DNA of 64,000 nucleotides from contig CANGNS010000011.1 in the NCBI GenBank assembly GCA_947455465.1, positions 45,430 to 109,429 on the forward strand, given 5' to 3'. The notes under the pieces are model-generated. The model had not been told where the DNA came from. It saw nothing but the letters and a program-made list of their open reading frames with translations, and made no database searches. The DNA comes from Comamonadaceae bacterium (GTDB lineage: Bacteria > Pseudomonadota > Gammaproteobacteria > Burkholderiales > Burkholderiaceae_C). A program made the position numbers and the translations under genes. Shown in pieces: positions 1 through 8,972 of the stretch (position 1 is its first letter; each line of letters begins with the position of its first letter).

Positions 1-1
1 C

Positions 2-349
2 GCGGGCGAGCCGCTGTGCCTGCTGCCCGATATGAATTACGAGCCGCTCGACTCGTTTTTTGTGCCGTTTTATGGCGTGCAAGCGGCCACGCTGCCCTCG
101 CTCTCGCGGGTGGCCAAGATGGGCCGCGCCAAGGTGATATCCATGGTCTCGCGCCTGACGCCCGAGGGCTACGAGGTACAGGTCTACCCGCGCTGGGCCG
201 ACTTTCCAAGTGATGATGTGCCGGCCGACACCGCGCGCATGAACCAAGAGCTACAACGCTACATCGACCACGACCACGACCCCGCCCAGTACTACTGGGT
301 GCACAAGCGCTTTAAAGACCGGCCCGCCGGGCAAATGCCGCCTTATTGA
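2..349 (+). CDS. lipid A biosynthesis acyltransferase (LpxL/LpxM family), C-terminal part
   Basis: Only the last 115 codons are inside the window; the frame is open to the left edge. The visible part matches the C-terminal half of the membrane-associated lauroyl/myristoyl acyltransferases that add secondary acyl chains to lipid A (Kdo2-lipid IVA as acceptor). It shows a segment with PFYGVQAATLPSLSR, a run ending in ISMVSRLTPEGYEVQVYPRW, and the family's typical end YYWVHKRFKDRP. The catalytic HX4D motif lies upstream of the window. The gene ends in a 7-bp tail-to-tail overlap with engB. Which paralogue (LpxL or LpxM) cannot be decided from this part. Confidence 0.85.
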   Translation, partial: AGEPLCLLPDMNYEPLDSFFVPFYGVQAATLPSLSRVAKMGRAKVISMVSRLTPEGYEVQVYPRWADFPSDDVPADTARMNQELQRYIDHDHDPAQYYWVHKRFKDRPAGQMPPY

Positions 350-1110
350 GGTCCGAGTGCGTCAGGGGCTCCGGAGGGGTCCGGTGAGGCGCCTGTGGAG
401 GACACAGCTTGGCTGGCACTGGGCGCGCCAGCCGGGTGGGCCCAGTCCCACAACAGGGTGGCCACGTCCTCCAGGCCGGTGCGCTTGGTGGCCGAGAACA
501 GCCGCACCTGGCCGCCACCGGCCTGGAGTTTGGCGATAGACAGGGCTTTGGCGCCTTCGGCGCGGGTCAGTTTGTCGGCCTTGGTCAGGATGACCAGAAA
601 CTTCAGGCCTTCTTCCACGCGCGGGCGAATCACGTCGAGCAAGATTTCATCGAGCTCGGTCATGCCGTGGCGCGGGTCGCACATCAGCACAATGCCTTGC
701 AGATTGCTGCGGCTGACCAGGTAATTGGCCATCACTTGCTGCCAGCGGATCTTGTCTTGCTTGGGCACGGCGGCGTAGCCATAGCCCGGCAGGTCGGTCA
801 ACACGGCGTCCGTGGCACCCTGTTTGCCCAGCGCAAACAAATTGATGTGCTGCGTGCGGCCGGGGCGTTTGGAGGCGAAAGCGAGCTGCTTTTGCTGCGT
901 CAAGGTGTTGATGCAGGTCGATTTGCCGGCGTTGGAGCGCCCCACAAAGGCGATTTCGGGCACATCGAGTTCGGGCAGAAAGTGCAGCTGCGGCGCGGTC
1001 GTCAAAAAGCGCGCGGTATGCAGCCAACCCAAGGCGGTGACGGCGGCGCTTTTGGCGCCGGGGGCGCCGTCCTTGGCAGGGGCAGGTTTTGGCTTGGCAG
1101 GGGAGGTCAT
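343..1110 (-). CDS. engB: ribosome biogenesis GTP-binding protein EngB (YsxC/YihA)
   Basis: A 255-residue GTPase needed for late assembly of the large ribosomal subunit. The G motifs are in order: GRSNAGKST (G1, P-loop), DLPGYGYA (G3) and TKADK (G4), followed by the SATKRTGL stretch (G5 region). The frame is open 81 codons further upstream, but the ATG at 1108-1110 gives the usual short N-terminus, here Ala/Pro/Lys-rich, before the G domain. The C-terminal 25 residues are a low-complexity Ser/Ala/Pro tail beyond the usual family end. It faces away from the cytochrome c4 gene; the 84 bp between the two starts must hold both promoters. Confidence 0.95.
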   Translation of the reverse strand: MTSPAKPKPAPAKDGAPGAKSAAVTALGWLHTARFLTTAPQLHFLPELDVPEIAFVGRSNAGKSTCINTLTQQKQLAFASKRPGRTQHINLFALGKQGATDAVLTDLPGYGYAAVPKQDKIRWQQVMANYLVSRSNLQGIVLMCDPRHGMTELDEILLDVIRPRVEEGLKFLVILTKADKLTRAEGAKALSIAKLQAGGGQVRLFSATKRTGLEDVATLLWDWAHPAGAPSASQAVSSTGASPDPSGAPDALGPQ

Positions 1111-1194
1111 GCTGTTATGGTTGTTATGGCGGGCAAGTCCCGTGTCGCATTGTAGAATGACGGTGTTTTTGCCCACCCGAAGAAGCACTGCATC

Positions 1195-1836
1195 ATGAAG
1201 TCGATTGCCCCCTTGTTCCTCGTCGCAGCCATGGCTGCCAGCGTATTTAACGCCTCGGCCAATACGCCGGCCCCCGCGCCCGCCGCCAAAGCGGCTAAGC
1301 CCGATTTGGCCAAAGGCGAGGCCAGTTTTGGCGCCGTTTGCGCTGCCTGCCATGGTGCTGACGGCAATTCCGGCACCCCGGCTTACCCCAAACTAGCCCA
1401 GCAGCACCCCGAGTACCTGGTCAAGCAGCTGCAAGAATTCAAATCTGGCAAGCGGGCTAACGCGGTGATGTCAGGCTTTGCCTCGACGCTGTCCGATGAT
1501 GACATGCGCAACATCGCGTTTTGGGTCGGTAGCAAGAGCGCCAAACCCGGTTTTGCCAAAGACAAAGAGCTGGTTGCCTTGGGCGAGAAGATTTACCGTG
1601 GCGGCATCGCCGACCGCCAGGTGCCCGCCTGTGCCGGTTGCCACAGCCCCAATGGCGCAGGCTTGCCCATCCAATACCCGCGCATTGGTGGCCAGCACGC
1701 CGAATACGCTGCTGCGCAGCTGACCGCGTTTCGCGATGGCGTGCGCAAAAACAGCCTGCAAATGAACCAAATCGCGGCCAAGCTCAACGACCGTGAAATC
1801 AAGGCCTTGGCCGACTACGTCGCGGGCCTGCACTAA
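1195..1836 (+). CDS. dihaem cytochrome c4
   Basis: A 213-residue periplasmic electron carrier made of two class I cytochrome c domains. A signal peptide (residues 1 to about 22, ending ASA) is followed by an Ala/Pro-rich linker. There are two CxxCH haem motifs, CAACH at residues 49-53 and CAGCH at 146-150. Met residues that could serve as axial ligands follow each one (VMSGFA near 91, LQMNQ in the second half). Cytochromes of this type pass electrons from the bc1 complex to terminal oxidases, and petABC lies elsewhere in this window. It is transcribed divergently from engB. Confidence 0.9.
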   Translation: MKSIAPLFLVAAMAASVFNASANTPAPAPAAKAAKPDLAKGEASFGAVCAACHGADGNSGTPAYPKLAQQHPEYLVKQLQEFKSGKRANAVMSGFASTLSDDDMRNIAFWVGSKSAKPGFAKDKELVALGEKIYRGGIADRQVPACAGCHSPNGAGLPIQYPRIGGQHAEYAAAQLTAFRDGVRKNSLQMNQIAAKLNDREIKALADYVAGLH

Positions 1837-1925
1837 GCCGGGCGCCTCTTGGGCGTCCTTGTGGGTCAGCAGACGCCTCCGGTAGCCAGTCGCATCCCTT
1901 GGCTTTTCTCAAACCCGGAGGCCCC

Positions 1926-2876
1926 ATGCATCCCCAAGCTTCTGAAATTACGCCCCGTGCGCTGGTAGAAAACCGGCGCCAGGCTCTGCAGCATCTGCTG
2001 CTGGGCGCAGGCACCCTGGCCACGCCTTGGGCGATTGGCCAGACGCAAGCGCTCGGCAAGTTGCCCGCCTTGGCCCACAAACCCAGCCAGGTGCCCGGCG
2101 CCCAGGCCCTGGACAAGCCCAGCGCTTACCAAGACGCCACCGGCTACAACAATTTCTACGAATTCGGCACCGATAAATCCGATCCGGCGGCCAATGCCCA
2201 CACGCTCAAAACCACGCCCTGGACGGTGGATATCGAAGGACTGGTCAAGAAGCCAGGGCGCTGGGCGCTTGAGGATTTGATGGCCCTGGGCGCTATGGAA
2301 GAGCGCATCTACCGGCTGCGCTGCGTCGAGGGCTGGTCCATGGTGATCCCCTGGGTGGGTTTTTCGCTGGCGGAGCTGATTCGCAAAGTCGAGCCCCTGG
2401 GCAGCGCCAAGTTTGTCGAATTTGTGAGCCTGGCCGACCCCAAGACCATGCCTTTTGTCGGCAGCCGTATGCTGCAATGGCCTTATACCGAAGGGCTGCG
2501 TCTGGACGAGGCCCTGCATCCCTTGACCTTGCTGGCTTTTGGCATGTACGGCGAGGTGCTGCCCAAGCAAAACGGTGCACCGTTGCGTCTGGTCGTGCCC
2601 TGGAAATACGGGTTTAAAAGCGCCAAGAGCATCGTCAAAATCCGCTTTACCGAAAAGCAGCCTGCCACCGCCTGGAACCAGGCAGCGCCCCAGGAATACG
2701 GCTTTTATTCCAACGTCAACCCGGCGGTGGACCATCCGCGCTGGAGCCAAGCCAGTGAGCGCCGTCTGGGCGAGGACGGCTTGCTCGCCAAACGACGCAA
2801 AACCCTGCCCTTTAACGGCTACGAGGCGCAGGTGGCGTCTTTGTACACCGGCATGGACCTCAAGAAATACTACTGA
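1926..2876 (+). CDS. msrP: protein-methionine-sulfoxide reductase catalytic subunit MsrP (YedY)
   Basis: Periplasmic molybdopterin enzyme that reduces methionine sulfoxide in oxidatively damaged envelope proteins. The N-terminus carries a twin-arginine signal ([13 protein letters not shown], arginines 17-18), so export should be by the Tat system encoded at 50.1-51.7 kb. The oxidoreductase molybdopterin-binding domain follows, with the cofactor-ligating Cys133 in [10 protein letters not shown] and the conserved [12 protein letters not shown] segment. The ATG at 1926 was chosen over an upstream TTG because GGAG lies just before it. Length (316) is normal. It forms a unit with msrQ, 8 bp downstream. 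Confidence 0.93.
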   Translation: MHPQASEITPRALVENRRQALQHLLLGAGTLATPWAIGQTQALGKLPALAHKPSQVPGAQALDKPSAYQDATGYNNFYEFGTDKSDPAANAHTLKTTPWTVDIEGLVKKPGRWALEDLMALGAMEERIYRLRCVEGWSMVIPWVGFSLAELIRKVEPLGSAKFVEFVSLADPKTMPFVGSRMLQWPYTEGLRLDEALHPLTLLAFGMYGEVLPKQNGAPLRLVVPWKYGFKSAKSIVKIRFTEKQPATAWNQAAPQEYGFYSNVNPAVDHPRWSQASERRLGEDGLLAKRRKTLPFNGYEAQVASLYTGMDLKKYY

Positions 2877-2884
2877 GCGCCCCG

Positions 2885-3526
2885 GTGATCGCCGCTCCCC
2901 GCGTGAACGCATGGTTGGCCGGGCGCTGGGCCAAACCGGTGCTCTTTGGTCTGGCCTTGCTGCCTTTGGCCTTTTTGCTGGGCGCCGCTTACCTGGACCA
3001 ACTGGGCGCCAACCCGGCCGAAGCGCTGGTGCGCAAAAGTGGCGACTGGACGCTGCGCATGCTGTGCATCGCCTTGCTGGTCACGCCGCTGCGCCAGGCG
3101 CTGCATTGGCCGTCCCTGGCCCGCACGCGGCGCCTGTTCGGCCTGTTCGTGTTCTTCTACGCCCTGCTGCACTTTGCCGCCTACGCCTGGCTGGACCAGG
3201 GCGCGGATTGGGGCGATATCAGCGCCGATATCGCCAAACGGCCCTTTATCTTGGTTGGCGTCAGCGCCTTGTTACTGCTGGTGCCTCTGGCGGCGACGTC
3301 GTTCAATGCAGCGCAACGTTGGCTGGGCGCGGCGCGCTGGCGGGCTTTGCACCGGGCGGTGTACCTGGTAGCGGTGCTGGCGGTGCTGCATTTTTTCTGG
3401 ATGCGCGCCGGCAAGCGCAACTTTGCTGAGGTGGCGGCGTACGCCAACGTGCTGGCTGCTTTGCTCGCTTGGCGCCTGCGCGAAGCGCTCAGGCGGCGAG
3501 CGTCTCGCTCCGGAACAGATCGCTGA
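2885..3526 (+). CDS. msrQ: protein-methionine-sulfoxide reductase haem-binding subunit MsrQ (YedZ)
   Basis: Inner-membrane haem b protein of the ferric-reductase-like transmembrane family that feeds electrons from the quinone pool or flavins to MsrP. The 213-residue protein has about six hydrophobic helices. Histidines suited to haem binding are in FYALLHFAAY, RALHRAVYL and VLHFFWM. It starts at GTG 2885, only 8 bp after msrP, so the pair is almost certainly co-transcribed. Its 3' end overlaps the lysA 3' end by 38 bp on the opposite strand. Confidence 0.92.
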   Translation: MIAAPRVNAWLAGRWAKPVLFGLALLPLAFLLGAAYLDQLGANPAEALVRKSGDWTLRMLCIALLVTPLRQALHWPSLARTRRLFGLFVFFYALLHFAAYAWLDQGADWGDISADIAKRPFILVGVSALLLLVPLAATSFNAAQRWLGAARWRALHRAVYLVAVLAVLHFFWMRAGKRNFAEVAAYANVLAALLAWRLREALRRRASRSGTDR

Positions 3527-4769
3527 CCTGTTCGCGCGGGCGGATGAGCGTGGCACTGGCGCCATCGACCAGCACCTCGGCCGGACGCGGCCGCGAGTTG
3601 TAGTTGCTCGACATGCTCATGCAATAAGCGCCGGCCGACATCACGGCCAGCACATCACCGGCGCGCGCGGCCAGGCTGCGGTCTTTGCCGATCCAGTCCC
3701 CGCTTTCGCACACGGGGCCAACCACATCGCACAGCAGCGCAGGCGCGCTGGCTGCGGTCTGCGCCAGCGGCACGATGCTGTGAAAAGCCTGGTACATGGC
3801 CGGGCGTGGCAAGTCGTTCATGGCGGCGTCGACGATACAAAAGTTCTTTTGCTCGCCCGGTTTCATAAACAGCACTTCGGTCAGGCACACGCCCGCGTTG
3901 CCTACCAAGGAGCGGCCCGGCTCGATCATCAGGGTGTGGTTTTGCAGGCCGCGTGCATCGATTTTTTGCAGCAGCTTGGCCCACAGCGCGTCTGCCCGGG
4001 GCGGCTCCTCTGCCTGGTATTGGATGCCCAGGCCGCCGCCAAAATCGATGTGCTCCAGCGCAATGCCGCTGGTGGCAAGGGCCTCGACCAGGTCCAGCAT
4101 GCGGTCCAGCGCGTCCAAGTAGGGGGCCTCCTCGGTGATTTGGGAGCCGATGTGGCAATCAATACCCACCACCTTCAGGCCTGGCAGCTGCGCCGCGCGC
4201 TGGTAGGTGGCCAGCGTGCGCTCATGGGCGATGCCGAATTTGTTGCCCTTGAGGCCCGTGGAAATATAGGGGTGGGTTTTGGGGTCCACGTTGGGGTTGA
4301 CGCGGATGCTGATGGGCGCGCGCAGGCCTTCTTGCAGCGCGACGTCGTTGAGGACGTCGATCTCGGCCTCGCTCTCGACGTTAAAGCAGCCGATACCGGC
4401 GCGCAAGGCGCTGCGCATTTCGGCGCGCGTTTTACCGACGCCTGAGAAAATCACCTTGGCCACGTCGCCTCCGGCCGCCTGTACGCGGGCCAGCTCGCCG
4501 ATGGAGACGATGTCAAAGCCGCAGCCCGCGCGGGCAAACACCTGCAGCACCGCCAGCGAAGAGTTGGCTTTCATGGCATAGCAAATCTGGGATTTACGTC
4601 CGGCAAAGCCGGCTTGGTAGGCCGCCAGCGCAGCGAGCATGGAGGCCTTGGAGTACACAAACAAAGGCGTGCCGTGCGCGCGTGCCAGATCGGACAGGCG
4701 CAGCTGCTCGACCATCAGCTGTCCGTCTTGGTAGTGAAAAGCGGGTGCGCCGGGCAGGGTTGTATTCAT
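3489..4769 (-). CDS. lysA: diaminopimelate decarboxylase
   Basis: The last step of lysine synthesis: PLP-dependent decarboxylation of meso-diaminopimelate. The 426-residue protein has the alanine-racemase-like barrel with the PLP lysine in CYAMKANSS, the phosphate-binding FGGGLGIQY loop, HIGSQI, and the C-terminal sheet domain with the substrate-site CESGD motif and AGAYCMSMSSNYN. The start ATG (4767-4769) overlaps the end of lptM by 4 bp (ATGA), so lptM-lysA is one operon, a common arrangement in beta- and gammaproteobacteria. The frame is open further upstream but those codons belong to lptM in another frame. Confidence 0.96.
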   Translation of the reverse strand: MNTTLPGAPAFHYQDGQLMVEQLRLSDLARAHGTPLFVYSKASMLAALAAYQAGFAGRKSQICYAMKANSSLAVLQVFARAGCGFDIVSIGELARVQAAGGDVAKVIFSGVGKTRAEMRSALRAGIGCFNVESEAEIDVLNDVALQEGLRAPISIRVNPNVDPKTHPYISTGLKGNKFGIAHERTLATYQRAAQLPGLKVVGIDCHIGSQITEEAPYLDALDRMLDLVEALATSGIALEHIDFGGGLGIQYQAEEPPRADALWAKLLQKIDARGLQNHTLMIEPGRSLVGNAGVCLTEVLFMKPGEQKNFCIVDAAMNDLPRPAMYQAFHSIVPLAQTAASAPALLCDVVGPVCESGDWIGKDRSLAARAGDVLAVMSAGAYCMSMSSNYNSRPRPAEVLVDGASATLIRPREQVSDLFRSETLAA

Positions 4770-4960
4770 AAGACGGTGCGGCCTTGGGGCCAATGCGTTA
4801 AGGTTAGGCTTGCAAGGGGCGCGCTGTGCGAGGGCATGGTGCCGGCCAGCGTGGTTTTGGGCGGCAGGTACAAAGGCCCGGACTGCCCGCAAGCGCACAG
4901 CCCCAGTGCTACCAGGACTGCCGCGAAGACCGCGCGCAGGTGTTTTTGGGGTTTCAACAT
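4766..4960 (-). CDS. lptM: LptM-type small lipoprotein (YifL)
   Basis: A 64-residue lipoprotein. A lysine-containing N-terminus and hydrophobic core lead to a lipobox ending LCAC with acylation expected at Cys24. The lipobox is followed by [10 protein letters not shown], the signature of the YifL/LptM family, whose E. coli member helps disulphide maturation of the LptDE lipopolysaccharide translocon. The gene is too small to stand out on its own but is reliably identified by this motif and by its position directly before lysA, which it overlaps by 4 bp. Its start codon is only 12 bp from the divergent cyaY start. Confidence 0.85.
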   Translation of the reverse strand: MLKPQKHLRAVFAAVLVALGLCACGQSGPLYLPPKTTLAGTMPSHSAPLASLTLTHWPQGRTVL

Positions 4961-4972
4961 GGTGAAATTGTA

Positions 4973-5302
4973 ATGACCGACCAGGAGTTCATGGACCGCG
5001 CCGAATCTTTGCTGCATGCCATCGAGCAGTGCTGCGACCGCATCAATGACCAGGGCGAGGTCGACATCGACAACCAGCGCGTAGGCGCCATGGTCACCCT
5101 GGTGTGGCCCAACCGCAGCCAAATCATCGTCAACCTGCAAAAGCCCTTGCACGAGGTGTGGATGGCGGCGCGCTCGGGCGGCTACCATTTTTGCTGGCGC
5201 GAGGGCCAGTGGCAGGACACCAAAGGGCAGGGGGAGTTTTTTGACCTGCTCAGCCGTGACGCCAGTGCGCAGGCCGGGCAGGCGCTGCGCTTTGCGCCCT
5301 GA
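4973..5302 (+). CDS. cyaY: iron donor protein CyaY (frataxin homologue)
   Basis: A 109-residue frataxin-like protein that regulates Fe-S cluster assembly by binding iron and the cysteine desulfurase. The N-terminal helix is acidic ([17 protein letters not shown]), followed by the strand region with [11 protein letters not shown] and the conserved [17 protein letters not shown] segment. Start ATG at 4973. It diverges from lptM with only 12 bp between start codons, so its promoter must lie inside the lptM reading frame. It ends directly against the mrcA stop with no gap. Confidence 0.95.
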   Translation: MTDQEFMDRAESLLHAIEQCCDRINDQGEVDIDNQRVGAMVTLVWPNRSQIIVNLQKPLHEVWMAARSGGYHFCWREGQWQDTKGQGEFFDLLSRDASAQAGQALRFAP

Positions 5303-7687
5303 TTAATTGCGGAACAAATCCAGGATAGAGCGCTGTTCTTCGGCGGAGGTCGGTGAGCGCGGCATACTGGCCGTGCCGCCTTTTTCGCCGCCGACCGCGC
5401 CTACGCCGCCGCCCTTGGCAAATTCTTCGTAGTACCACTCGTTGTTGACGTGGACTACGCCCTCGGGCGGTTCGGGCTCCATCACCGGCACGTTTTTAAG
5501 CGCCGTTTCCATAAAGCTGATCCACACCGGCAGGCTCAAACCGCCGCCGGTTTCTTTATCGCCTAGCTTGCGTGGCGTGTCATAGCCAATCCAGGTGACC
5601 GCGGTCAGCGTGGGCTGGTAGCCGGCAAACCAGGCGTCCATCGAATCGTTGGTGGTACCGGTTTTACCGTAAATATCGGGCCGCTTGAGTGTGGCTTGTG
5701 CGCGTGCAGCCGTGCCCGAGCGTGTCACTTCTTGTAGCAAACTGCTCATCATGAAAGCGTTGCGCGGCTCAATAGCGGTGTCTGATTCGGTGCGCGGCGG
5801 GCTGCTCGCCTCGAGCAGGACTTTGCCGCGCTGCTCGCTTACGCGGGTGATCAGCCAGGGGCGCACGCGGTAGCCGCCGTTGGCAAACACCGAGTAGGCA
5901 GTCGCCATTTGCATGGGCGTGACCGAGCCGGCGCCCAGCGCCATGGTCAGGTAGGGCGGGTGCTTCTCGGCGTCAAAGCCAAAGCGGCTGATCCACTCTT
6001 GTGCGTACTGGGTGCCAATGGAATTGAGGATCTGGATGGAGATCATATTTTTCGACTTGGCCAGGGCTTTGCGCAAGCTCATGGGCCCTTCGAAGGTGCC
6101 GTCGTAGTTTTTCGGCTCCCAGGGCTGGCCGCCGGTGGTGCCGGCATCAAAGAACAAGGGCATGTCGTTGATGACGGTCGAGGGCGTGAAGCCTTTTTCC
6201 AGCGCGGCCGAGTAAATAAAGGGCTTAAAGCTGGAGCCCGGCTGGCGCCAGGCCTGCGTCACGTGGTTGAACTTGTTTTTGGCAAAGTCAAAACCACCGA
6301 CCAGCGCCTTGATGGCGCCATCGCGCGGGTCCAAGGCGACAAACGCGCCTTCCACCTCGGGCAATTGGGTGATTTCCCAGCCGCCTTTGGCAGTGCGCGC
6401 CACGCGGATGATGGCGCCAGGGCGGATACGGATATTGGGCGCCGCTTTGTCGGACAAGCCCGATTGCGCGGGCTTGAGGCCCTCGCCGGTAATTTCAAGC
6501 ACTTCGCCGCCGGTGCGCTGGGCGATTACGCGCTTGGTCTCGACCTGAATGACCACCGCCGAGAGCACGTCGCCATTGTCCGGGCGCTCGTCCAGGGCCT
6601 CGTCGATGGCGTCTTCCATCTCCTGGGCGTCGGTGGGCAGCGTCAGGAATTTCTCTGGGCCCCGGTAAACCTGGCGGCGCTCAAAGTCCATGATGCCGCG
6701 GCGCAAAGCCTTGTAAGCCGCCTCTTGCTGCGCGCCCACTAGCGTGGTGATGACGTCAAGGCCGCGCGTGTAAGTGGCTTCGCCATACTGGTCGTACATC
6801 AGTTGGCGCACCATTTCGGCCACGTATTCGGAGTGCACCTGGGGCCGGTTGGCGGCTGTGCGCACCTGCAAGACCTGGGCTTTGGCGTTTTGGGCTTCTT
6901 GCGCGGTGATAAATCCATTCTCCAGCATGCGCTCAATGATGTACTGCTGGCGGATGCGCGCGCGGCGCGGGTTTTTGATCGGGTTGTAGGCCGAGGGCGC
7001 TTTGGGCAGGCCCGCCAACATCGCCGCCTCGGCAATGGTGATGTCCTTGAGCGGTTTGCCAAAGTAGGTTTCGCAGGCCGCGGCAAAACCGTAGGACCGG
7101 TTGCCCAGGAAGATCTGGTTCATATAGATTTCCAGAATCTGGTCTTTGGTCAGGTTGTGCTCGAGCTTGAAGGTGAGCAATACCTCGTAAATCTTGCGGG
7201 TAAAGGTTTTCTCCGACGACAAATACACATTGCGCGCCACCTGCATGGTGATGGTCGAGGCGCCCTGGCTCTTGGAGCGGCCCACGTTGGCCGCTGCGGC
7301 CCGCATCATGCCCAGGTAGTCGACGCCGCCGTGCTGGAAAAAGCGGGCGTCTTCGATGGCCAGGATGGCGTTTTTCATCACCGCTGGAATTTCTTCAATA
7401 GGTGTGAGCGTGCGGTGCTCTTCGCCAAATTCACCGATCAGCTCGCCTTCAGCCGAAAAAATGCGCAGTGGCAGCTTGGGGTGGTAGTCCTCCAAGTCGG
7501 AAATATCCGGCAGATTCGGGTAGGCCATGGCCATCACGATGGCCACCAGGATGACACTGGAGGCCAGCCCGGCCGCAAGCAGGCCCAAGAGCACGAGTGC
7601 GATGCGCCCCATCCAGCCCCACACGGTGCGGGTGGGAGCAGCTTTGGGGGCCTTGGGTTCGGGCGGGGCGGCAGGCGTCTCAGTCAT
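5303..7687 (-). CDS. mrcA: penicillin-binding protein 1A (glycosyltransferase/transpeptidase)
   Basis: A 794-residue class A PBP that polymerises and cross-links peptidoglycan. A cytoplasmic N-terminus and one membrane anchor (about residues 28-55) precede the GT51 glycosyltransferase domain with catalytic Glu112 in EDARFFQHGG. A linker/OB-like region and the transpeptidase domain follow, with the nucleophile motif SSFK, then SKN and KTGTTND. The C-terminus is Gly-rich with a family-typical long tail. ATG 7685-7687 was taken as the start because it gives a normal PBP1A N-terminus; the frame stays open 31 codons further. It diverges from pilM, an arrangement conserved across many proteobacteria. 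Confidence 0.95.
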   Translation of the reverse strand: MTETPAAPPEPKAPKAAPTRTVWGWMGRIALVLLGLLAAGLASSVILVAIVMAMAYPNLPDISDLEDYHPKLPLRIFSAEGELIGEFGEEHRTLTPIEEIPAVMKNAILAIEDARFFQHGGVDYLGMMRAAAANVGRSKSQGASTITMQVARNVYLSSEKTFTRKIYEVLLTFKLEHNLTKDQILEIYMNQIFLGNRSYGFAAACETYFGKPLKDITIAEAAMLAGLPKAPSAYNPIKNPRRARIRQQYIIERMLENGFITAQEAQNAKAQVLQVRTAANRPQVHSEYVAEMVRQLMYDQYGEATYTRGLDVITTLVGAQQEAAYKALRRGIMDFERRQVYRGPEKFLTLPTDAQEMEDAIDEALDERPDNGDVLSAVVIQVETKRVIAQRTGGEVLEITGEGLKPAQSGLSDKAAPNIRIRPGAIIRVARTAKGGWEITQLPEVEGAFVALDPRDGAIKALVGGFDFAKNKFNHVTQAWRQPGSSFKPFIYSAALEKGFTPSTVINDMPLFFDAGTTGGQPWEPKNYDGTFEGPMSLRKALAKSKNMISIQILNSIGTQYAQEWISRFGFDAEKHPPYLTMALGAGSVTPMQMATAYSVFANGGYRVRPWLITRVSEQRGKVLLEASSPPRTESDTAIEPRNAFMMSSLLQEVTRSGTAARAQATLKRPDIYGKTGTTNDSMDAWFAGYQPTLTAVTWIGYDTPRKLGDKETGGGLSLPVWISFMETALKNVPVMEPEPPEGVVHVNNEWYYEEFAKGGGVGAVGGEKGGTASMPRSPTSAEEQRSILDLFRN

Positions 7688-7898
7688 ACAGTGCGCGAGA
7701 GAAAAGCGCAATTGTCGCCTCAATAGGCCGGGCCCTGCCGCAAACCGACCTACGCCCGGCCAGGCGACGCGCGACCCCATCCCGTGGAACAGCCTGGCTG
7801 GAAGGCAGCTGAAATGAAATTAATTACTAAATTTAATGGTACTATTGGTAATCATTGCAGAAAAACTACCAAAATCACGACATTTAGGGCGGTAATTA
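7688..7898. promoter_or_regulatory. divergent promoter region between mrcA and the pil operon
   Basis: A 211-bp non-coding region between divergent start codons. The half next to pilM (about 7810-7895) is markedly AT-rich against GC-rich surroundings, as expected for promoters of the five-gene pil operon and of mrcA. No single -10/-35 pair could be assigned with confidence. Confidence 0.5.
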
Positions 7899-8972
7899 AT
7901 GGATTTGAAATCCTTGTTCAAGCGCGGGCCGGAGGAAATACTGGGAATTGACCTCAGTTCCTGGGGCATTAAAGCGGTCGGATTGGGCGGAACCGCCCAA
8001 AACCCCGTGCTTGAATCCCTCGCGAGTGCACCGCTGGCTGCCGGCTGCATCGGAGACGCGGGCATCGAAAAAATGGACGATGTCGCCAACGCCCTGCGCG
8101 CATTGCTCGCCAAGAACCGTATCAAAACCAAAAACGTGGCCCTGGCACTTCCCTCGTCGGCGGTAATTACCAAAAAAATCACCGTGCGTGCCGACTTGCA
8201 AGGCTTGGACATGGAAGACCAAGTGGAGACCGAGGCACGCCAATACATTCCCTTCCCCCTGGAGGATGTGCGTTTGGATTATTGCGAGATCGGTCCTAAC
8301 GCGCTGCGCGAGGACTTACTCGACGTCCTCATTGCTGCAGCGCGGCGCGAACGCGTGGAGAGCCTGCAAGAGCTGGCCGACATGGCCGAAGTGGTTCCTG
8401 TCTTGGTCGACGTGCAGTCCTACGCGCTGCAAACGGCGATGGACCGGTTGATCGCACTGCAATTCCAAGACAAAAAAGACCTTTTGTGTGCCCTGTTCAA
8501 AATCGGCGCCAGCCGCACGGTGTTGCAGGTATCGCGCGCTGGCGAAATAGTATATGAACGCGACCAGGGCGTCGGCGGCGATCAGTTGACGCAGCGCATC
8601 GCCGAGCATTACGGGTATTCGCAATCGGAGGCCGAAAAGCGCAAACAGGCCGGAAATTTACCCCAAGACTATGAGTCGGCGGTGCTTGCTCCCTTTGTGG
8701 GCGCGATGGTGCAGGTCTTTGAGCGCGGCACCCACCTTTTTTTCAACAGTACCGCGTTTAACAAACTCGACCAGGTTTTTCTCGCCGGTGGTGGAGCGCT
8801 GGTGGGCGGCTTGGCGGCGTCGATATCCAGTGCTTTGCAAGCCCCGTGCAGTGTCGTCAATCCTTTTGAGGGCATGACGCTGGGCGCCAGTTTGCGCAAA
8901 CAAGAGGGCCTGCAAATTGCACCCTTGTACCTGGGCGCGTGTGGACTGGCTTTGCGGCGATTCAAAGCATGA
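7899..8972 (+). CDS. pilM: type IV pilus assembly protein PilM
   Basis: Cytoplasmic actin-like ATPase-fold protein (357 residues) that links the pilus inner-membrane platform to cytoplasmic components. N-terminal motif LGIDLSSWGIKAV (phosphate-1 loop), the ETEARQYIPFPLEDVRLDY segment typical of PilM, and a late LAGGGALVGGL adenosine-binding loop. First gene of pilMNOPQ; its stop overlaps the pilN start by 4 bp. PilM is known to bind the short cytoplasmic N-terminus of PilN, which is present in the next gene. Confidence 0.96.
   Translation: MDLKSLFKRGPEEILGIDLSSWGIKAVGLGGTAQNPVLESLASAPLAAGCIGDAGIEKMDDVANALRALLAKNRIKTKNVALALPSSAVITKKITVRADLQGLDMEDQVETEARQYIPFPLEDVRLDYCEIGPNALREDLLDVLIAAARRERVESLQELADMAEVVPVLVDVQSYALQTAMDRLIALQFQDKKDLLCALFKIGASRTVLQVSRAGEIVYERDQGVGGDQLTQRIAEHYGYSQSEAEKRKQAGNLPQDYESAVLAPFVGAMVQVFERGTHLFFNSTAFNKLDQVFLAGGGALVGGLAASISSALQAPCSVVNPFEGMTLGASLRKQEGLQIAPLYLGACGLALRRFKA

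Noticed and set aside
409..1155. 248-codon plus-strand frame across engB
   Set aside because: Antisense to a clearly conserved GTPase gene; no domain of its own.
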